Origin: Terriglobia bacterium
Lineage (GTDB): Bacteria > Acidobacteriota > Terriglobia > UBA7540
NCBI GenBank assembly: GCA_030040315.1
Contig: JASHTY010000181.1
Span: 1-48,556, forward strand
Direction of reading: 5' to 3'
Length of the DNA stretch: 48,556 nt
The position numbers were made by a program, and so were the translations under genes. Positions within the stretch are counted from its first letter, which is position 1, and each line of letters begins with the position of its first letter. The notes beneath the pieces are model-generated. The model worked only from the letters and a program-made list of their open reading frames with translations, searched no databases and was not told where the DNA came from. This document shows, piece after piece, positions 1-10,200 of this stretch.

Positions 1-815
1 TGAAACTCATTTTTCGCGGCCATAAACTTCTGCGCGGTGAATCCCTCGCCGCCAGCGGGCGAGGCGGCGAAAAAAAGTCCTTGAAGAACCAGCGCGAAGA
101 TGGTGAGGCCGGTAAAATCGCCTCCCGGCGGCGTGGCTTGAAAAAATGACGCACCGTAGTTGTGCTCGACGTTCGAGTAAATCCGCGCGAGGCCTCCCAA
201 TCGATGAATAATGACCGGAATGAAAACCGCGTTCGAAATCACAAAGAGGACAAACTGGAAAACCTCAGAGTAGACGGCGCCGAGCAGGCCTCCCAGCGCG
301 GTATAGACGAGGGTGAGGGTGGCGGCAAAAAGAATGATGGAACTGCCGCGCCACCCGAGAATAGGTCCAAGGGATTTCGCCAGCCAGCCCGTGACATAGG
401 CCATCAGCACCACGGCCCAGCCAAAGCTGAAATAAATTGCCGAAACGGAGCGAAAAATTGCCGCCGCGCGACCGTCATAGCGCACCTCAACAAACTCGGC
501 AGTGGAGACAATTTTCAGACGCCGCCAGAATTTCGACCAGATCACCGCGACCAACGGCATCCAGATGGCCCAGGGAATCCACCACCACCAGTTTCCCAGA
601 AGCCCGCCCGAAAACACGAGCATGGTAAAGGCAGAAGCCGATCCCGCTGATGTGAACGTGGCGACGGTTGAAAACCCGATCGCCCACCACGGAAGTGAGC
701 GGCCTCCGACAAAATAGCCCTCCACGCCGCGGCTCGCCCGCCGAGTGAAGTACACTCCAATGCCCAGCGCGAGGAGAGAATAGATGAGCATTACAGCCCA
801 ATCGAGCGGCTTCAT
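1..815 (-). CDS. Sodium:solute symporter (SSS family), C-terminus beyond the window
   Basis: Reading the minus strand from the ATG at 813-815 gives 271 codons without a stop up to the left edge, so the gene is partial. An AGGAG box lies about 9 nt upstream of the ATG. The translation begins MKPLDWAVMLIYSLLALG, a first membrane helix, followed by the GYFVGGRSLPWWAIGFS stretch typical of sodium:solute symporters, then at least five more hydrophobic helices with a Trp-rich loop. Members are inner-membrane Na+-driven importers of sugars, carboxylates or amino acids. A second SSS gene lies at 13051-14712; together they bracket the receptor and catabolic genes, so I infer import of the locus substrate or its breakdown product. 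The substrate cannot be read from the sequence. Confidence 0.9.
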   Translation of the reverse strand, partial: MKPLDWAVMLIYSLLALGIGVYFTRRASRGVEGYFVGGRSLPWWAIGFSTVATFTSAGSASAFTMLVFSGGLLGNWWWWIPWAIWMPLVAVIWSKFWRRLKIVSTAEFVEVRYDGRAAAIFRSVSAIYFSFGWAVVLMAYVTGWLAKSLGPILGWRGSSIILFAATLTLVYTALGGLLGAVYSEVFQFVLFVISNAVFIPVIIHRLGGLARIYSNVEHNYGASFFQATPPGGDFTGLTIFALVLQGLFFAASPAGGEGFTAQKFMAAKNEF

Positions 816-991
816 GATTCAACAATTCTCCTCAGTGCGAAGGATGAGGAATAAATAGAATTTTGATCAAGACGGAAAACATCTCACGCAAAGACGCCAA
901 TGCGCAGAGCGTCGCTAAGTATATCTGGTTTGCATGACTCTGCGACTTTGCGAGAGATGGTTCGGTCTTTCCCGCGTGCAGGATTATACGG

Positions 992-1930
992 TCATTTGGC
1001 CGCGGGCTCGGCTGGGGGAGACGTTGCTCCGAGGCCGCACTTGCCGGCAAGATCTGCCGCGCCTCCCGGAGCGAAGGAGTGCGCAGCCTCCAGCCACGGG
1101 TTTTCGAGCGAATCAAGCTTGAGGGGAAGATTCCAGATGATCGCGCCATCGCCGTACCGGCAGCCGATCTCCAGCGCGCCGCGAAGGATCTTGGGCAGCG
1201 GCCTTCCTTCCTTGTGCCACGACGTCTGGTGCGAATAGACGCCGGAGTAAATCGGGAATCGGCCGGCCACCACCACACGGCTGTCTTCCAGCACGGTGCG
1301 CAACCCCGCGTTGTGCTCCAGGTTCACCCACCAGAACCACACTCCGTCCACGCAGCCACCAAGTCGGTCGGCAACGCTCTGGTCTAAGTCGTAGATGGTG
1401 GGTACGAAAAGCAGGTTGGGATTAATCTCCTGCTTGGCCTGATAAATGCTGCAAATATAGGATCGGGTGAAGGTCTGCGTGCTGATCCCACTCATCAGGT
1501 CATCGATGTTAACGCCGCGAAGCGCGGAATACTTTTGGGAGAGCACGGCCAACTCCTTCATCCAGGCGACGTAATCGGTTTTATAAGGGAGGGATGTTCC
1601 CCCTTCGCTGGGCGGGATAATCACCGGCCACACGGAAATTCCCGCCGGCTGTGCCGCTTCCAGCAGACGCTTGAAATCGTCATAGGTATAGGGTGGTTTG
1701 TTCTCGATGACCTGCGCGATGCAATTAAAATGATACCTCTGAAGAATGCTGATGGTGGCAGGAACATCCAGGGAATCGCCGGCGGCGCGAAGCGGCTCGG
1801 CCCAGGCGCATGGAGCATTGCCCATGGCGTGGTCCTTGGGGGTGGGCGAATCCGCGGCAGGCGCCGTCGCGCTAAAACCTAGAAGCATCGCGAAAGTTAG
1901 GAAGACTCCATATCGAGCGGGCAAACTCAT
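992..1930 (-). CDS. Secreted protein of unknown function, possibly a glycosidase-like barrel
   Basis: The 312-residue product starts at an ATG with GGAGG 7 nt upstream. Residues 1-26 form a signal peptide ending near APAAD, so the protein is exported. The rest is soluble, with alternating short hydrophobic strands and helices (for example GISVWPVIIPP, LRGVNIDDLMSG, LLFVPTIYDLD, VDGVWFWWVN). This resembles a TIM-barrel glycoside hydrolase-like fold, and the acidic pair in NIDDLMSG sits where such barrels often carry catalytic acids. I cannot assign it to a numbered family. It lies between the symporter and the TonB receptor on the same strand, about 50 nt after the receptor stop, so it is probably co-transcribed with the receptor and may act on the same glycan. 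Confidence 0.75.
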   Translation of the reverse strand: MSLPARYGVFLTFAMLLGFSATAPAADSPTPKDHAMGNAPCAWAEPLRAAGDSLDVPATISILQRYHFNCIAQVIENKPPYTYDDFKRLLEAAQPAGISVWPVIIPPSEGGTSLPYKTDYVAWMKELAVLSQKYSALRGVNIDDLMSGISTQTFTRSYICSIYQAKQEINPNLLFVPTIYDLDQSVADRLGGCVDGVWFWWVNLEHNAGLRTVLEDSRVVVAGRFPIYSGVYSHQTSWHKEGRPLPKILRGALEIGCRYGDGAIIWNLPLKLDSLENPWLEAAHSFAPGGAADLAGKCGLGATSPPAEPAAK

Positions 1931-1980
1931 TCCAGAACCTCCAATTCATCCACCATTGGGAGCAGGGCTTTCCCGTTGAA

Positions 1981-4900
1981 TCAGAAAACCAGCTTCAGCG
2001 CCAGTTGGATAATTCGCGGGTTAAAGAGATATCCGCTGTTCTCACCCAGCTTGGGAGTGATGATGGACCCAAACCCCGTCGACGCGGCGTCGGCGATGGG
2101 GAAGAGAGGGAAATAAGTTTCGCTCGAAGGCAGATTGAAAAACTCTGCGCGAAGCTGAGTGCTAAACCGCTCATTGATCCTGGTAACTTTGAACAGCGAG
2201 AAATCCACTCCGGTTTGATGCGTTGCGCTCAGGATATTTCTTCCCGCCGTCCCCTGCGTGCCCAGGGTTGGAGTACCAAACGCCGCGGGATTGAACCACT
2301 GATAATCGCTTTGCGTAATTCCTGCAAGCGGCGCGCTGAGCAGATTCTCATGCTCCACGTTAAAGGCGTTGCCAATCTGGGCCTGGTCGCCGCAATAGCA
2401 GCCAACATCAAAGGGCGGGCCATCGGAAAGGGTCATAATCCCGTTTACTTGCCATCCACCCACCAGGCCGTTGACGACTCCACCACGATTCAGGAATCGC
2501 TGGCCGCGGCCCAGGGGTAAGTCATAAAGCGAGCTCCAGACGACTCTCACTCTTTCGTCGTAATTGGCGGATCCCCACAGCAGTTTCAAATTGTGCGCAT
2601 CGGGAGCGATTGAGGAGATCGTGCCGGTTTGAGCCTGGATATCCGAAAACTGGTCTAAGGCGTGGCTGTAGGTGAACGCCACCAGCGTCTGAAGTCCATG
2701 GGACAGGTGTTTATCCATCTTAAAGGTCAGACCGTTATATTTCGACATCAAAATGTTGGCGTTTGCGAACATCGTGTCGCCGAAATTTCCGTAGGGTACT
2801 CGGTCCTCAATGGGGAAACAGGTTGTCCCCAAAGTGCCGGCAGCGCATTGGGAGGGATAGGTGTCACTGTTGTTCGGGTTGCCCGTCGTCGGAGGCGGAG
2901 TCGCCTGATTGAAGATCCACTGAATCGGCTCGCGCAATCCATGCGAACCCTGATAGCCCAACTCCATCATCAGGGTTGGTGAGAACTGATACTGAACGTT
3001 CATCCCCCACTGCTGGATATAGGGGTTCCGGGCATTGGGAATCTGCGAAGAGGATGCGGGGCAGTAATTCAGGACTTCAGTTACTACACCCTGCGCATTG
3101 ACCACCGATGAGGACGGCGCCTGGCAGTAAGGCGCCGGGAACGTGCGGTCGGCAATGGAGTAAGGCGCCGGGAACATCTGGCGAATATCAATGGGCGGTG
3201 TGCTTTCCAGGCCAGTGGGCGTGGTCAGAGTGGGCTCGAGAAGCGGGACGTCCTTATACGTCGATCCCTCCAGGTAATAGTTCTCCTGCACATCGTAAAA
3301 GATACCGTACCCAGCCCGCATCACCAGGCGGTCGTTGTTGGCCAGGGGACGAAAGGCCAGGCCGATGCGCGGAGCCCAGTCCTTCAGATCGGTGTTAATC
3401 AGATTGGGCTGGGCGCAGCAGCCGAACAGAACGCTATTGTTTCCCAACTGCGTGTAGCTTTTATTCGCATACAATAGCTGCCCGCCCGGATAATTGAAAT
3501 TGAAGAGCCGGCCGCCATCGGAAGTGTCGTGGAAGGGCTCCTGAATTTCATAGCGTATGCCCAGATTCGCCGTCAATCGCGGCGTGACGCGGTAATTGTC
3601 CTGGAAATACATCATCCAGTCAGTGCTGCGATCGTTAAAAATGCTGGAGTCGAAGGCGGAAAACGAAGGGACAGCGCCCGCATACCCGAGCAGGAAGTCG
3701 GCCAATCCATTGCCGGTCCCCACCGCCCCCGCAGTTTGGCTGAGCAGAGGGTTCTCAGCCGTGTATTTGCCCGTGAAGCTGAAGCTGCCCTGTCCGTGGC
3801 TTCCCGTGTCGTTGAAATCCTGGTTCCGCCGGATGTCCGCGCCCATCGACATGCTGTGCCGGCCGTGCGTCCAGGTGAACACGTCGTTCCACTGAAAGAT
3901 GTTGTTGAGCTCGTCGATGGGCGCCGTTCCGCTGTAGCCGATGCCGGTATAATTCGTGGAGAGGCCGACGTACGGTAATGCGTAAAAGGCGGAGTTGGGA
4001 TTCAGGTTGGTCAAGCCGACCTGCGCCCAGTAATTCGTTGAGCCAAACGCCGTCTGGTAATCTGAAAGCAGGTTGAACCGGTTGTACCCAAAGCGGGCCT
4101 CGTTCAGCATGTTGGGGCTGAAAATGTGCGCCCACTGCAGACTGCCGAGAGATCCGCTTTGCGCGGTGTTTGTACCGGAGAGCGGCATCAGGGCGGGACT
4201 CAGCAGCGTCTCCTTCTGGTAGAGCCACTCCGCGTAAATCCGGTTCGAATTTCCGAGGTTTTCGTCAACGCGGGTCATGTACTGATTCATGTTGTTTGTA
4301 TCAGTGATCACACCCTGGTAGTTGTTGCAGGGCAGAGTGCAGGTGATGTTGGGGGCGGGAAAGAATTTGGCAATGTTGGCGCTGGTTGCTGCGATCATGC
4401 CGCTGGGAATCTGGTTGCTGGTGAATGCCGTGCGCAGCACCGGAGTGTTGGTTGGCGAAGCCGGCGCCGAGGCGTTATAGGCCGGATTAGAAACGCCGGA
4501 AAGCGGATTGTAAATCGGCTGGGGCCAGTCAGAGAAATTGCCGCTCAGCTCCTGGGTCGTAGGGACCTGCGTCAGGCTGTTGGTGGTGGTTACCTGCCGG
4601 CCTCCCTGATAGTCGCCAAAGAAGAAAGTGTGGTTCTTTCCATTATAGAAATGAGGAAGCACCACGGGCCCGCCCAACGTGAATCCAAACTGGTTTTGTT
4701 TGAGCGGCGTCTTGAGGTGATAAAAGGGGTTGCTGGGCTGGAGGGCGTCGTTGCGAAGGAATTCCCATAAATCGCCGTGCAGGGCGTTGGTGCCGGACTT
4801 GAGTGCCACGGTCACCTGGGCCGAACCCAACCCAAATTGCGATGAATACAAGCCGTTTTGCAGTTGGAATTCCTGAATGGCGTCGGGTGGAGGGATGGTG

Positions 4901-5553
4901 GAAGTCCGCTGGAATTCCGGATCGTTCATGCTGACGCCGTCGATCATGTAACTCATCGAGGAAGGGCGGGCGCCGTTCACGCTTACCTCGTGCCAATTCG
5001 AGTCGTAACCGTGCAGGTCAACGGTGGAGGCGGTTGTGATTCCGCCTTCCAATTCGCCCACTCCGGCGTTCAGACGAATTAGATCGGTAAAGTCGCGCCC
5101 ATTGAGCGGCAACTCATCCACCTGACGCGTGGTCACCACGTTGCCCAGGGTCGCCGTATCGGTTTGCAGCATCGGCGCGCCGGCCGTCACCTGGATGGAC
5201 TGGGTCGTCTGCCCCAATTGCATCACCATGTCCACGCGCAGGGTCTGGTCAACTTCCAGAGTCACCGTGGCGACCACTGCCTTCTTGAAGCCTTCCTTCT
5301 CGGCTTCCACGCGATAAGGTCCCGGGAGCAAGGAGGGGATGTAATAGTCTCCGGCCGATCCCGTCGTGTAACGGGTTGAGACATTGGTCCCCAGTTCGGT
5401 TACAGTTACCTGAGCGGCTGGGACGGCAGCCCCTGAAGGGTCGGATACGTGACCCACGAGGGTCCCATGGGAAGTTTGAGCCAGTCCAGTTCCCACAAAG
5501 GGGAAAAGGAGTAAAAACGCGACAAGCAGGGATTTAACGGTCACCCGCACCAT
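1981..5553 (-). CDS. Oar-like TonB-dependent receptor with carboxypeptidase-regulatory N-terminal domain
   Basis: The 1190-residue outer-membrane protein starts at an ATG preceded by a strong AGGAGGG box. Residues 1-26 are a signal peptide ending in GLAQ. Residues about 30-110 form a carboxypeptidase D regulatory-like beta domain (GTLVGHVSDPSGAAVPAAQV). A plug domain follows at about 120-300 (DELPLNGRDFTDLIRLNAGV, SYMIDGVSMND), then a long barrel ending in the aromatic-terminal strand QLALKLVF. This architecture is the large Oar/TonB receptor class that is highly multiplied in Acidobacteriota. Such receptors import or bind large substrates with energy from TonB-ExbBD. No SusD-like partner is seen. 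It heads the minus-strand group and faces the aminotransferase-heparinase genes across a shared control region. Confidence 0.93.
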   Translation of the reverse strand: MVRVTVKSLLVAFLLLFPFVGTGLAQTSHGTLVGHVSDPSGAAVPAAQVTVTELGTNVSTRYTTGSAGDYYIPSLLPGPYRVEAEKEGFKKAVVATVTLEVDQTLRVDMVMQLGQTTQSIQVTAGAPMLQTDTATLGNVVTTRQVDELPLNGRDFTDLIRLNAGVGELEGGITTASTVDLHGYDSNWHEVSVNGARPSSMSYMIDGVSMNDPEFQRTSTIPPPDAIQEFQLQNGLYSSQFGLGSAQVTVALKSGTNALHGDLWEFLRNDALQPSNPFYHLKTPLKQNQFGFTLGGPVVLPHFYNGKNHTFFFGDYQGGRQVTTTNSLTQVPTTQELSGNFSDWPQPIYNPLSGVSNPAYNASAPASPTNTPVLRTAFTSNQIPSGMIAATSANIAKFFPAPNITCTLPCNNYQGVITDTNNMNQYMTRVDENLGNSNRIYAEWLYQKETLLSPALMPLSGTNTAQSGSLGSLQWAHIFSPNMLNEARFGYNRFNLLSDYQTAFGSTNYWAQVGLTNLNPNSAFYALPYVGLSTNYTGIGYSGTAPIDELNNIFQWNDVFTWTHGRHSMSMGADIRRNQDFNDTGSHGQGSFSFTGKYTAENPLLSQTAGAVGTGNGLADFLLGYAGAVPSFSAFDSSIFNDRSTDWMMYFQDNYRVTPRLTANLGIRYEIQEPFHDTSDGGRLFNFNYPGGQLLYANKSYTQLGNNSVLFGCCAQPNLINTDLKDWAPRIGLAFRPLANNDRLVMRAGYGIFYDVQENYYLEGSTYKDVPLLEPTLTTPTGLESTPPIDIRQMFPAPYSIADRTFPAPYCQAPSSSVVNAQGVVTEVLNYCPASSSQIPNARNPYIQQWGMNVQYQFSPTLMMELGYQGSHGLREPIQWIFNQATPPPTTGNPNNSDTYPSQCAAGTLGTTCFPIEDRVPYGNFGDTMFANANILMSKYNGLTFKMDKHLSHGLQTLVAFTYSHALDQFSDIQAQTGTISSIAPDAHNLKLLWGSANYDERVRVVWSSLYDLPLGRGQRFLNRGGVVNGLVGGWQVNGIMTLSDGPPFDVGCYCGDQAQIGNAFNVEHENLLSAPLAGITQSDYQWFNPAAFGTPTLGTQGTAGRNILSATHQTGVDFSLFKVTRINERFSTQLRAEFFNLPSSETYFPLFPIADAASTGFGSIITPKLGENSGYLFNPRIIQLALKLVF

Positions 5554-5953
5554 CGAGTTGCCCTCCTTTTTAGATCGATGCCGTTCCTGGTTTTTCGGTT
5601 CTTTCCTCCAAAGGTTCCGCGTGTTCTATGGTATAGAACGCATAATTTCAACATGGAACTTATACAGAACCTGGGATTCCAAGTCAACAATATTGGAGCC
5701 GAATGCGCGGCGAAATGGCAGTGCCAGGCAGTTCCATTGTGCAGAACGCGTAGTGAATATCGCTGTACACGGCGGCGACCGTTGGCTATACTGGCCGGAA
5801 GGTGACTTTGACTTATGCCGACGCATCATCACACCTCCGCACCCGGAACAGCCTTTCGATTCGCGGAATCGATTCGTGGAGGCTGCGAACCGAGCCAGGG
5901 ATACTCCACCGCGCGAGGCCGTTTGTTGAATGCCCTTTCAGGAGGCCGGTAAA
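5554..5953. other. 400-bp divergent intergenic control region
   Basis: No credible gene lies between the receptor (minus) and the aminotransferase (plus). The part near the receptor holds its ribosome-binding site and the operator-like palindrome listed separately. A related half-site, GTTCTGTAT read on the minus strand, lies near 5660. The remaining 250 bp up to the aminotransferase has no clear hairpin; I could not place the plus-strand promoter with confidence. Confidence 0.6.
5623..5651 (-). promoter_or_regulatory. Candidate receptor promoter overlapped by a palindromic operator
   Basis: The sequence GTTCTATGGTATAGAAC (5623-5639) is a perfect 7-bp inverted repeat with a 3-bp centre. On the minus strand, TTGAAA (5651-5646) and TAGAAC (5628-5623) are separated by 17 bp and can serve as -35 and -10 boxes, so the palindrome covers the -10 region about 70 bp upstream of the receptor start. 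Binding of a dimeric repressor there would block transcription of the receptor genes. The regulator family is not determined and no regulator gene is found in the adjoining locus. Confidence 0.45.
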
Positions 5954-7207
5954 ATGGAATTGGCGTTGCTGGGTGGCCCGCCGGTTCGAGAGAAGCCCTT
6001 TCCGTTTTGGCCGGACTATGGCAGAGAAGAGGAAGAACATCTGCAGGAAGTTCTGCGCAGCCGCAAGTGGGGCGGATACAGCCCGCAGGTGGAGCAATTT
6101 GAGAAAGCGTTTGCGCGCCTGCACGGAGCGCGGCACGCCGTGAGTTGTTGCAACGGCAGCGTGGCGGTGGAAGTTGCCCTGCGCGCGCTGGACCTGGAAT
6201 GTGGCGATGAGGTGATCGTTCCGCCCATAACCTTTGTGGCGACGGCAACCGCCGTGGTGATCTGCCACGGCGTTCCGGTGTTTGCCGATATTGACGCGAA
6301 GACGCTGAACCTGTCTCCGGCGGCCGTGGAAGCGGCGATCACGCCTCGCACGCGCGCGATTATCGCCGTGCATTTCGGCGGGCACCCTGCGGATGTGGAT
6401 GCGCTTCGCGCCCTGGCGCTTCGTCACGGCCTGGCGCTGATTGAAGACGCCGCACACGCGCACGGAGCCACGTGGCAGGGAATTCCCGTGGGGACGTTCG
6501 GCTCGGCCGGGACGTTCAGTTTTCAGGCCTTCAAGCTGGCCACGGCGGGTGAGGGCGGCGCAGTGGTGACGAATTCTTCCACGCTGGCGGAGAGAGTGTG
6601 GAGCTACTGCAATTGCGGGCGGCGCAAGGGTGCGGGCTGGTTCGAACACTTCACCGTGGGTTCCAATTATCGGCTCACGGGTTTCCAGGCGGCGGTGCTC
6701 TCGGTGCAATTGCAAAGGCTTCCGGAGCAAACCGCGACTCGCCAGCGGAACGTGGAGTACTTTCGGGAGAAACTGCGCGGTCTGGAGGGTGTGGTACTTC
6801 ACGAAAATGACCCGCGCGTGACCAATCATCCCTACTACCTTCTGACGTTGCGCTATCGGCCCGAGGCATTCAGCGGCGTGGACCGTGACCTGTTCCTGCG
6901 CGCATTGCAAGCGGAGGGAATTCCGGCCCAGCCGACCTATCCCTATCCGCTGTATCGCAATCCGCTGTTTCGCAAGGAGTCGCTGCCTCCTTGCGGTTGC
7001 GGAAAATGGAAGAGCGATCAGGATTACGAGACGCTTTCGCTGCCGGAAAGTGAACGCGTGTGCAAGGACGGCATCTGGCTGGATCACTACATTTTCCTGG
7101 GCGACCATCAGGACGTGGACGACGTGCTGACCGCCATTGAGAAAGTCCGCAGGCACGCGGGCACACTCCTTGATCCACACCTGGCTGCGCGGGAATTACG
7201 ATCATGA
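5954..7207 (+). CDS. DegT/DnrJ/EryC1/StrS-family PLP aminotransferase
   Basis: I choose the ATG at 5954 (417 residues) because AGGAGG at 5940-5945 lies 8 nt before it; an in-frame ATG at 5930 lies upstream of that box. The protein starts MELALLGGPPVREKPFPFWP, the usual beginning of this family. It has the cofactor regions EDAAHAHGA and FSFQAFKLATAGEGGA, with K194 as the likely PLP Schiff-base lysine. These enzymes transaminate keto-sugars, keto-cyclitols or related ketones. Its stop overlaps the start of the heparinase gene (ATGA), so they are translationally coupled. With the Gfo/Idh/MocA dehydrogenase downstream, I infer oxidation of a hydroxyl and (de)amination of a sugar or cyclitol. The substrate is unknown. 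Confidence 0.9.
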   Translation: MELALLGGPPVREKPFPFWPDYGREEEEHLQEVLRSRKWGGYSPQVEQFEKAFARLHGARHAVSCCNGSVAVEVALRALDLECGDEVIVPPITFVATATAVVICHGVPVFADIDAKTLNLSPAAVEAAITPRTRAIIAVHFGGHPADVDALRALALRHGLALIEDAAHAHGATWQGIPVGTFGSAGTFSFQAFKLATAGEGGAVVTNSSTLAERVWSYCNCGRRKGAGWFEHFTVGSNYRLTGFQAAVLSVQLQRLPEQTATRQRNVEYFREKLRGLEGVVLHENDPRVTNHPYYLLTLRYRPEAFSGVDRDLFLRALQAEGIPAQPTYPYPLYRNPLFRKESLPPCGCGKWKSDQDYETLSLPESERVCKDGIWLDHYIFLGDHQDVDDVLTAIEKVRRHAGTLLDPHLAARELRS

Positions 7208-10200
7208 CCCGAATCAAGTTGGTGGGTCTGGCAATCACCCTGGGTTGCGTTGCCGCCACCGTTACGCCGCTGCGCGCGGCGCGATTTGGACCCTGGACGT
7301 TCCGGGAAGATTTCTCCAGCGGAATTCCCGGTTGGCTGGCGTTCCCGCTTTCCCAGGACGTTGGGTACGACCCCACGATCTATACCGAATCGCGGCAAGG
7401 TTCGCTGGTATTGGTCCGCGACAAGATTGCCTACGGCGAGCGGCTGCAGCGCGTGGGCATGGTCCGGCCGCTGAGGTTTCATGCGGTTCCGTCCTCATCA
7501 TTCCACCTGCAATACGAATTATCGACGGACGGCAAAATCCAGGGCGGGCGCTTTCTTCTGGGAACAACAGACGGGGCTCGCTTCGGCGACGCAATCCCCT
7601 TTGAAGGCGGCGGGCACAACGTCCGAATGAGCGGGCAGGAGATGAGCCTTCCCTCCGGCGGTGCAGATGTGGGGATCATTATTCTGGAGGCTGAGGTGGC
7701 ACGGCCTTCCTACGGCTCTCACACAGTGCTGACGCTCCGCTCCCTGGAGATTCAGGCGGAGAAGCCTGTCGAGCTTCGGGTGGATGCGCCGGAACTCGAT
7801 CGCTCCCCAATCGATAACGTCGCAGTGGCCCGGCAGGTGGTCGAATGCGGAAAATTATTCCGGACCGACGCCAGTCCGATGGCAGGAGCAAAAGTTGCAA
7901 TCTACGACGATGATGGCCACCTGGTGGCCACTCAGGGTTCCTCCGCTAAGGCCACCGGTTTCGAGATGTTGGCTCCAAAATACTCCGGCCTCTATCGTGC
8001 GGAGATCTCAAGCCCCGCGGGGGAGGCGGAATACGATTTTCTGGCCATCGGCGACATCCCGCCCCATCCTCGCGTGCTGCTCACCGCAGAGCGCCTGAAC
8101 CAGCTTCGTACGCAATCCTACTCCAACGAGCTGCTGGCTATTGTGCACCGGCGCGCCGCGGACCTGCGAAAGTCTCTCGCCTACAACGCCCACGCCGGCG
8201 ACAATATCCTGCAGCTTCCAACCTTTATTATTCATCCCGGCATTCCGCAGTACTTTGCGCTGATGGAAGGCTATAGCAACTCCATTGCCTTTAATGCCCT
8301 CGACTTCCGCATCAGCGGCGACCGCGAGGCTTTTGACGCTGCGCGGCGGGGGCTGCTCACCATATCGCAATGGCCGACCTGGACGCCGCCGTGGTTTATC
8401 GCCAAGGGAATTCATACGTATTATGAAGTTGGAATTTTCACACAGAAGGTGGCTTTCGGGTACGACCTGATTGCGGATGAACTTTCCCCGGATGAAAAAT
8501 CCACCATCGGCGGGGCGCTTTGGAAGCTTTCCGTCTACCCCACCGTGCAGGATTATTTCCTGAACGACCGCCTGCCCATTGACGCCAGCAATCATCAGGC
8601 GCATTCGTTGGGGGGAGCCATTGAGGCCTGCGTGGCCTTGCATGGCGACCTGCCGGATTGGTCAGCGAAATTCGGTCCCGCCCTTGCCGGCCTCACCGTT
8701 GCTTACGAACGGCTGCTGGCCGGCCTGTTTCCAGGTGACGGCAGCGAAGCCGAACCGGCTGGCTATGAAAACTTTGCCATGGAAGGGCTTTCCTGGGGGA
8801 TGGCGTCGCTGCACGCTCTGGACATTCGCCCGCGCGGGTACGAGAACATGATGCAGGCCTTCTGGTGGCTGCGATACGCGCAGGTTCGTCCCGACCTTCT
8901 GCTCGATACCGGCGATTTCGATGGGGAATTGAAAGGCCATTCCGGCTACGCATGGGGAGCGGAATTTTCCGGCGACCCTTCCCTTCAAGCGTTCTACCAG
9001 ACGGCCACTGACCTCAGCCTGATGGGCGTCTTGCAATTGCACGATACCGGCAGAACATTGGAGGAAGCGCCCGGCCTTTTGGATTTGGTTTGCTGCACAC
9101 GGACCGTGCAAGCGCCGCCGGCCCCGCCCTCGCGCATTTTCCCTGGGCGCGGAAGCGCCGTCCTGCGCAGCGGTTGGGGCCCCCAGGACACAGTGATTTC
9201 CATCCGCGTCGGCCCCTGGTTCAATCATGAGCATCACGACCAGGGTAGTTTTCGGGTGGCTTCTCAAGGCGAAGAATTGATTGCCGAGGCGGGATACGCA
9301 AATTACTACCAGGATCCTTATTATCCGAGCTATTTTACCCAGGCCGCGGGGCACAATACGGTGCTGCTGGATGGCGATGCCTTCAGCCAGCAGGACTACG
9401 ATGGCCGCTATTGGCCGGGCTTCACGAGTTACGCGAAGTTTGCGGGCCACGTCTTCTCACCCGGAGCGGATTACCTTTCCGCCGACCTTGCGCCCGCCTA
9501 CAATGATGGAGCGCAGCTAAGCCGTTTGACGCGCAATTACGTTTTCATCAAACCGGGCATCCTGATTGTGCATGACCGTGCGGAAGCCGCTGCGCCACAC
9601 ACCTACTCGTGGTTGTTGCATATCCCGGCGGGAGCGCAGAGGGGAATTGATGGGCAGAATGCGCTGATTCGCTGCCCAAACGCTTTTGCCGAGCTGAGTG
9701 CATCCGGCGACAATGCTCAGTGGAAAATGGAACCGCAGCCAGTTCCCACCATCGACTACAAGGATTTCGATCGCATCCCCGTCTACCCGCGGTTTACCTA
9801 TCGCCTGGATTCGCCTTCCGAGAAAGCCGCCGGATTCCTGGTCGCTGTTCACCTGCAAAAGTCCGGCGAAGAACCCGCACCTCTGCAGCCCCTCACGACT
9901 GCAACAGGCGAGGGTATTCAAGACGTCAAGACCGACACCACCGTGCTGTTTCGCACAAAGCCCGGCCCGTTGGCCACTGGAAATATCTCGTCGGATGGAG
10001 CCGTGCTGGCCACCACGTACTACAAGGTTGCGGAGATACTGAGTGCGGATGTAAGCCAATTGGAGCGCGACCGGCGTCCTCTAATCGAGTCGCATCCCGG
10101 CAGCAATGTGGCGCTTCTCGAATCCCCCGGTCTCGCCGAAATCTATATTTCCTGTTCAGCCGGAACTAATCTAAATTTTTATCCGGAAAAAGCTGTGTCA

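Noticed and set aside
162-650. A plus-strand 162-codon frame at the left edge
   Set aside because: It is antisense to the partial symporter, whose translation has clear membrane helices and family motifs; the plus-strand product is hydrophilic and low-complexity.
5813-7180. A 455-codon open frame antisense to the aminotransferase
   Set aside because: It is Arg/His-rich with no recognisable domain and lies fully under a gene with a clear family, ribosome-binding site and coupled neighbour; typical of high-G+C antisense frames.
8662-9450. A long minus-strand frame inside the heparinase gene
   Set aside because: No domain and no start signals; it is a shadow of a well-supported lyase gene. The same reasoning removed antisense frames in ahcY, tldD and the ATP-grasp gene.
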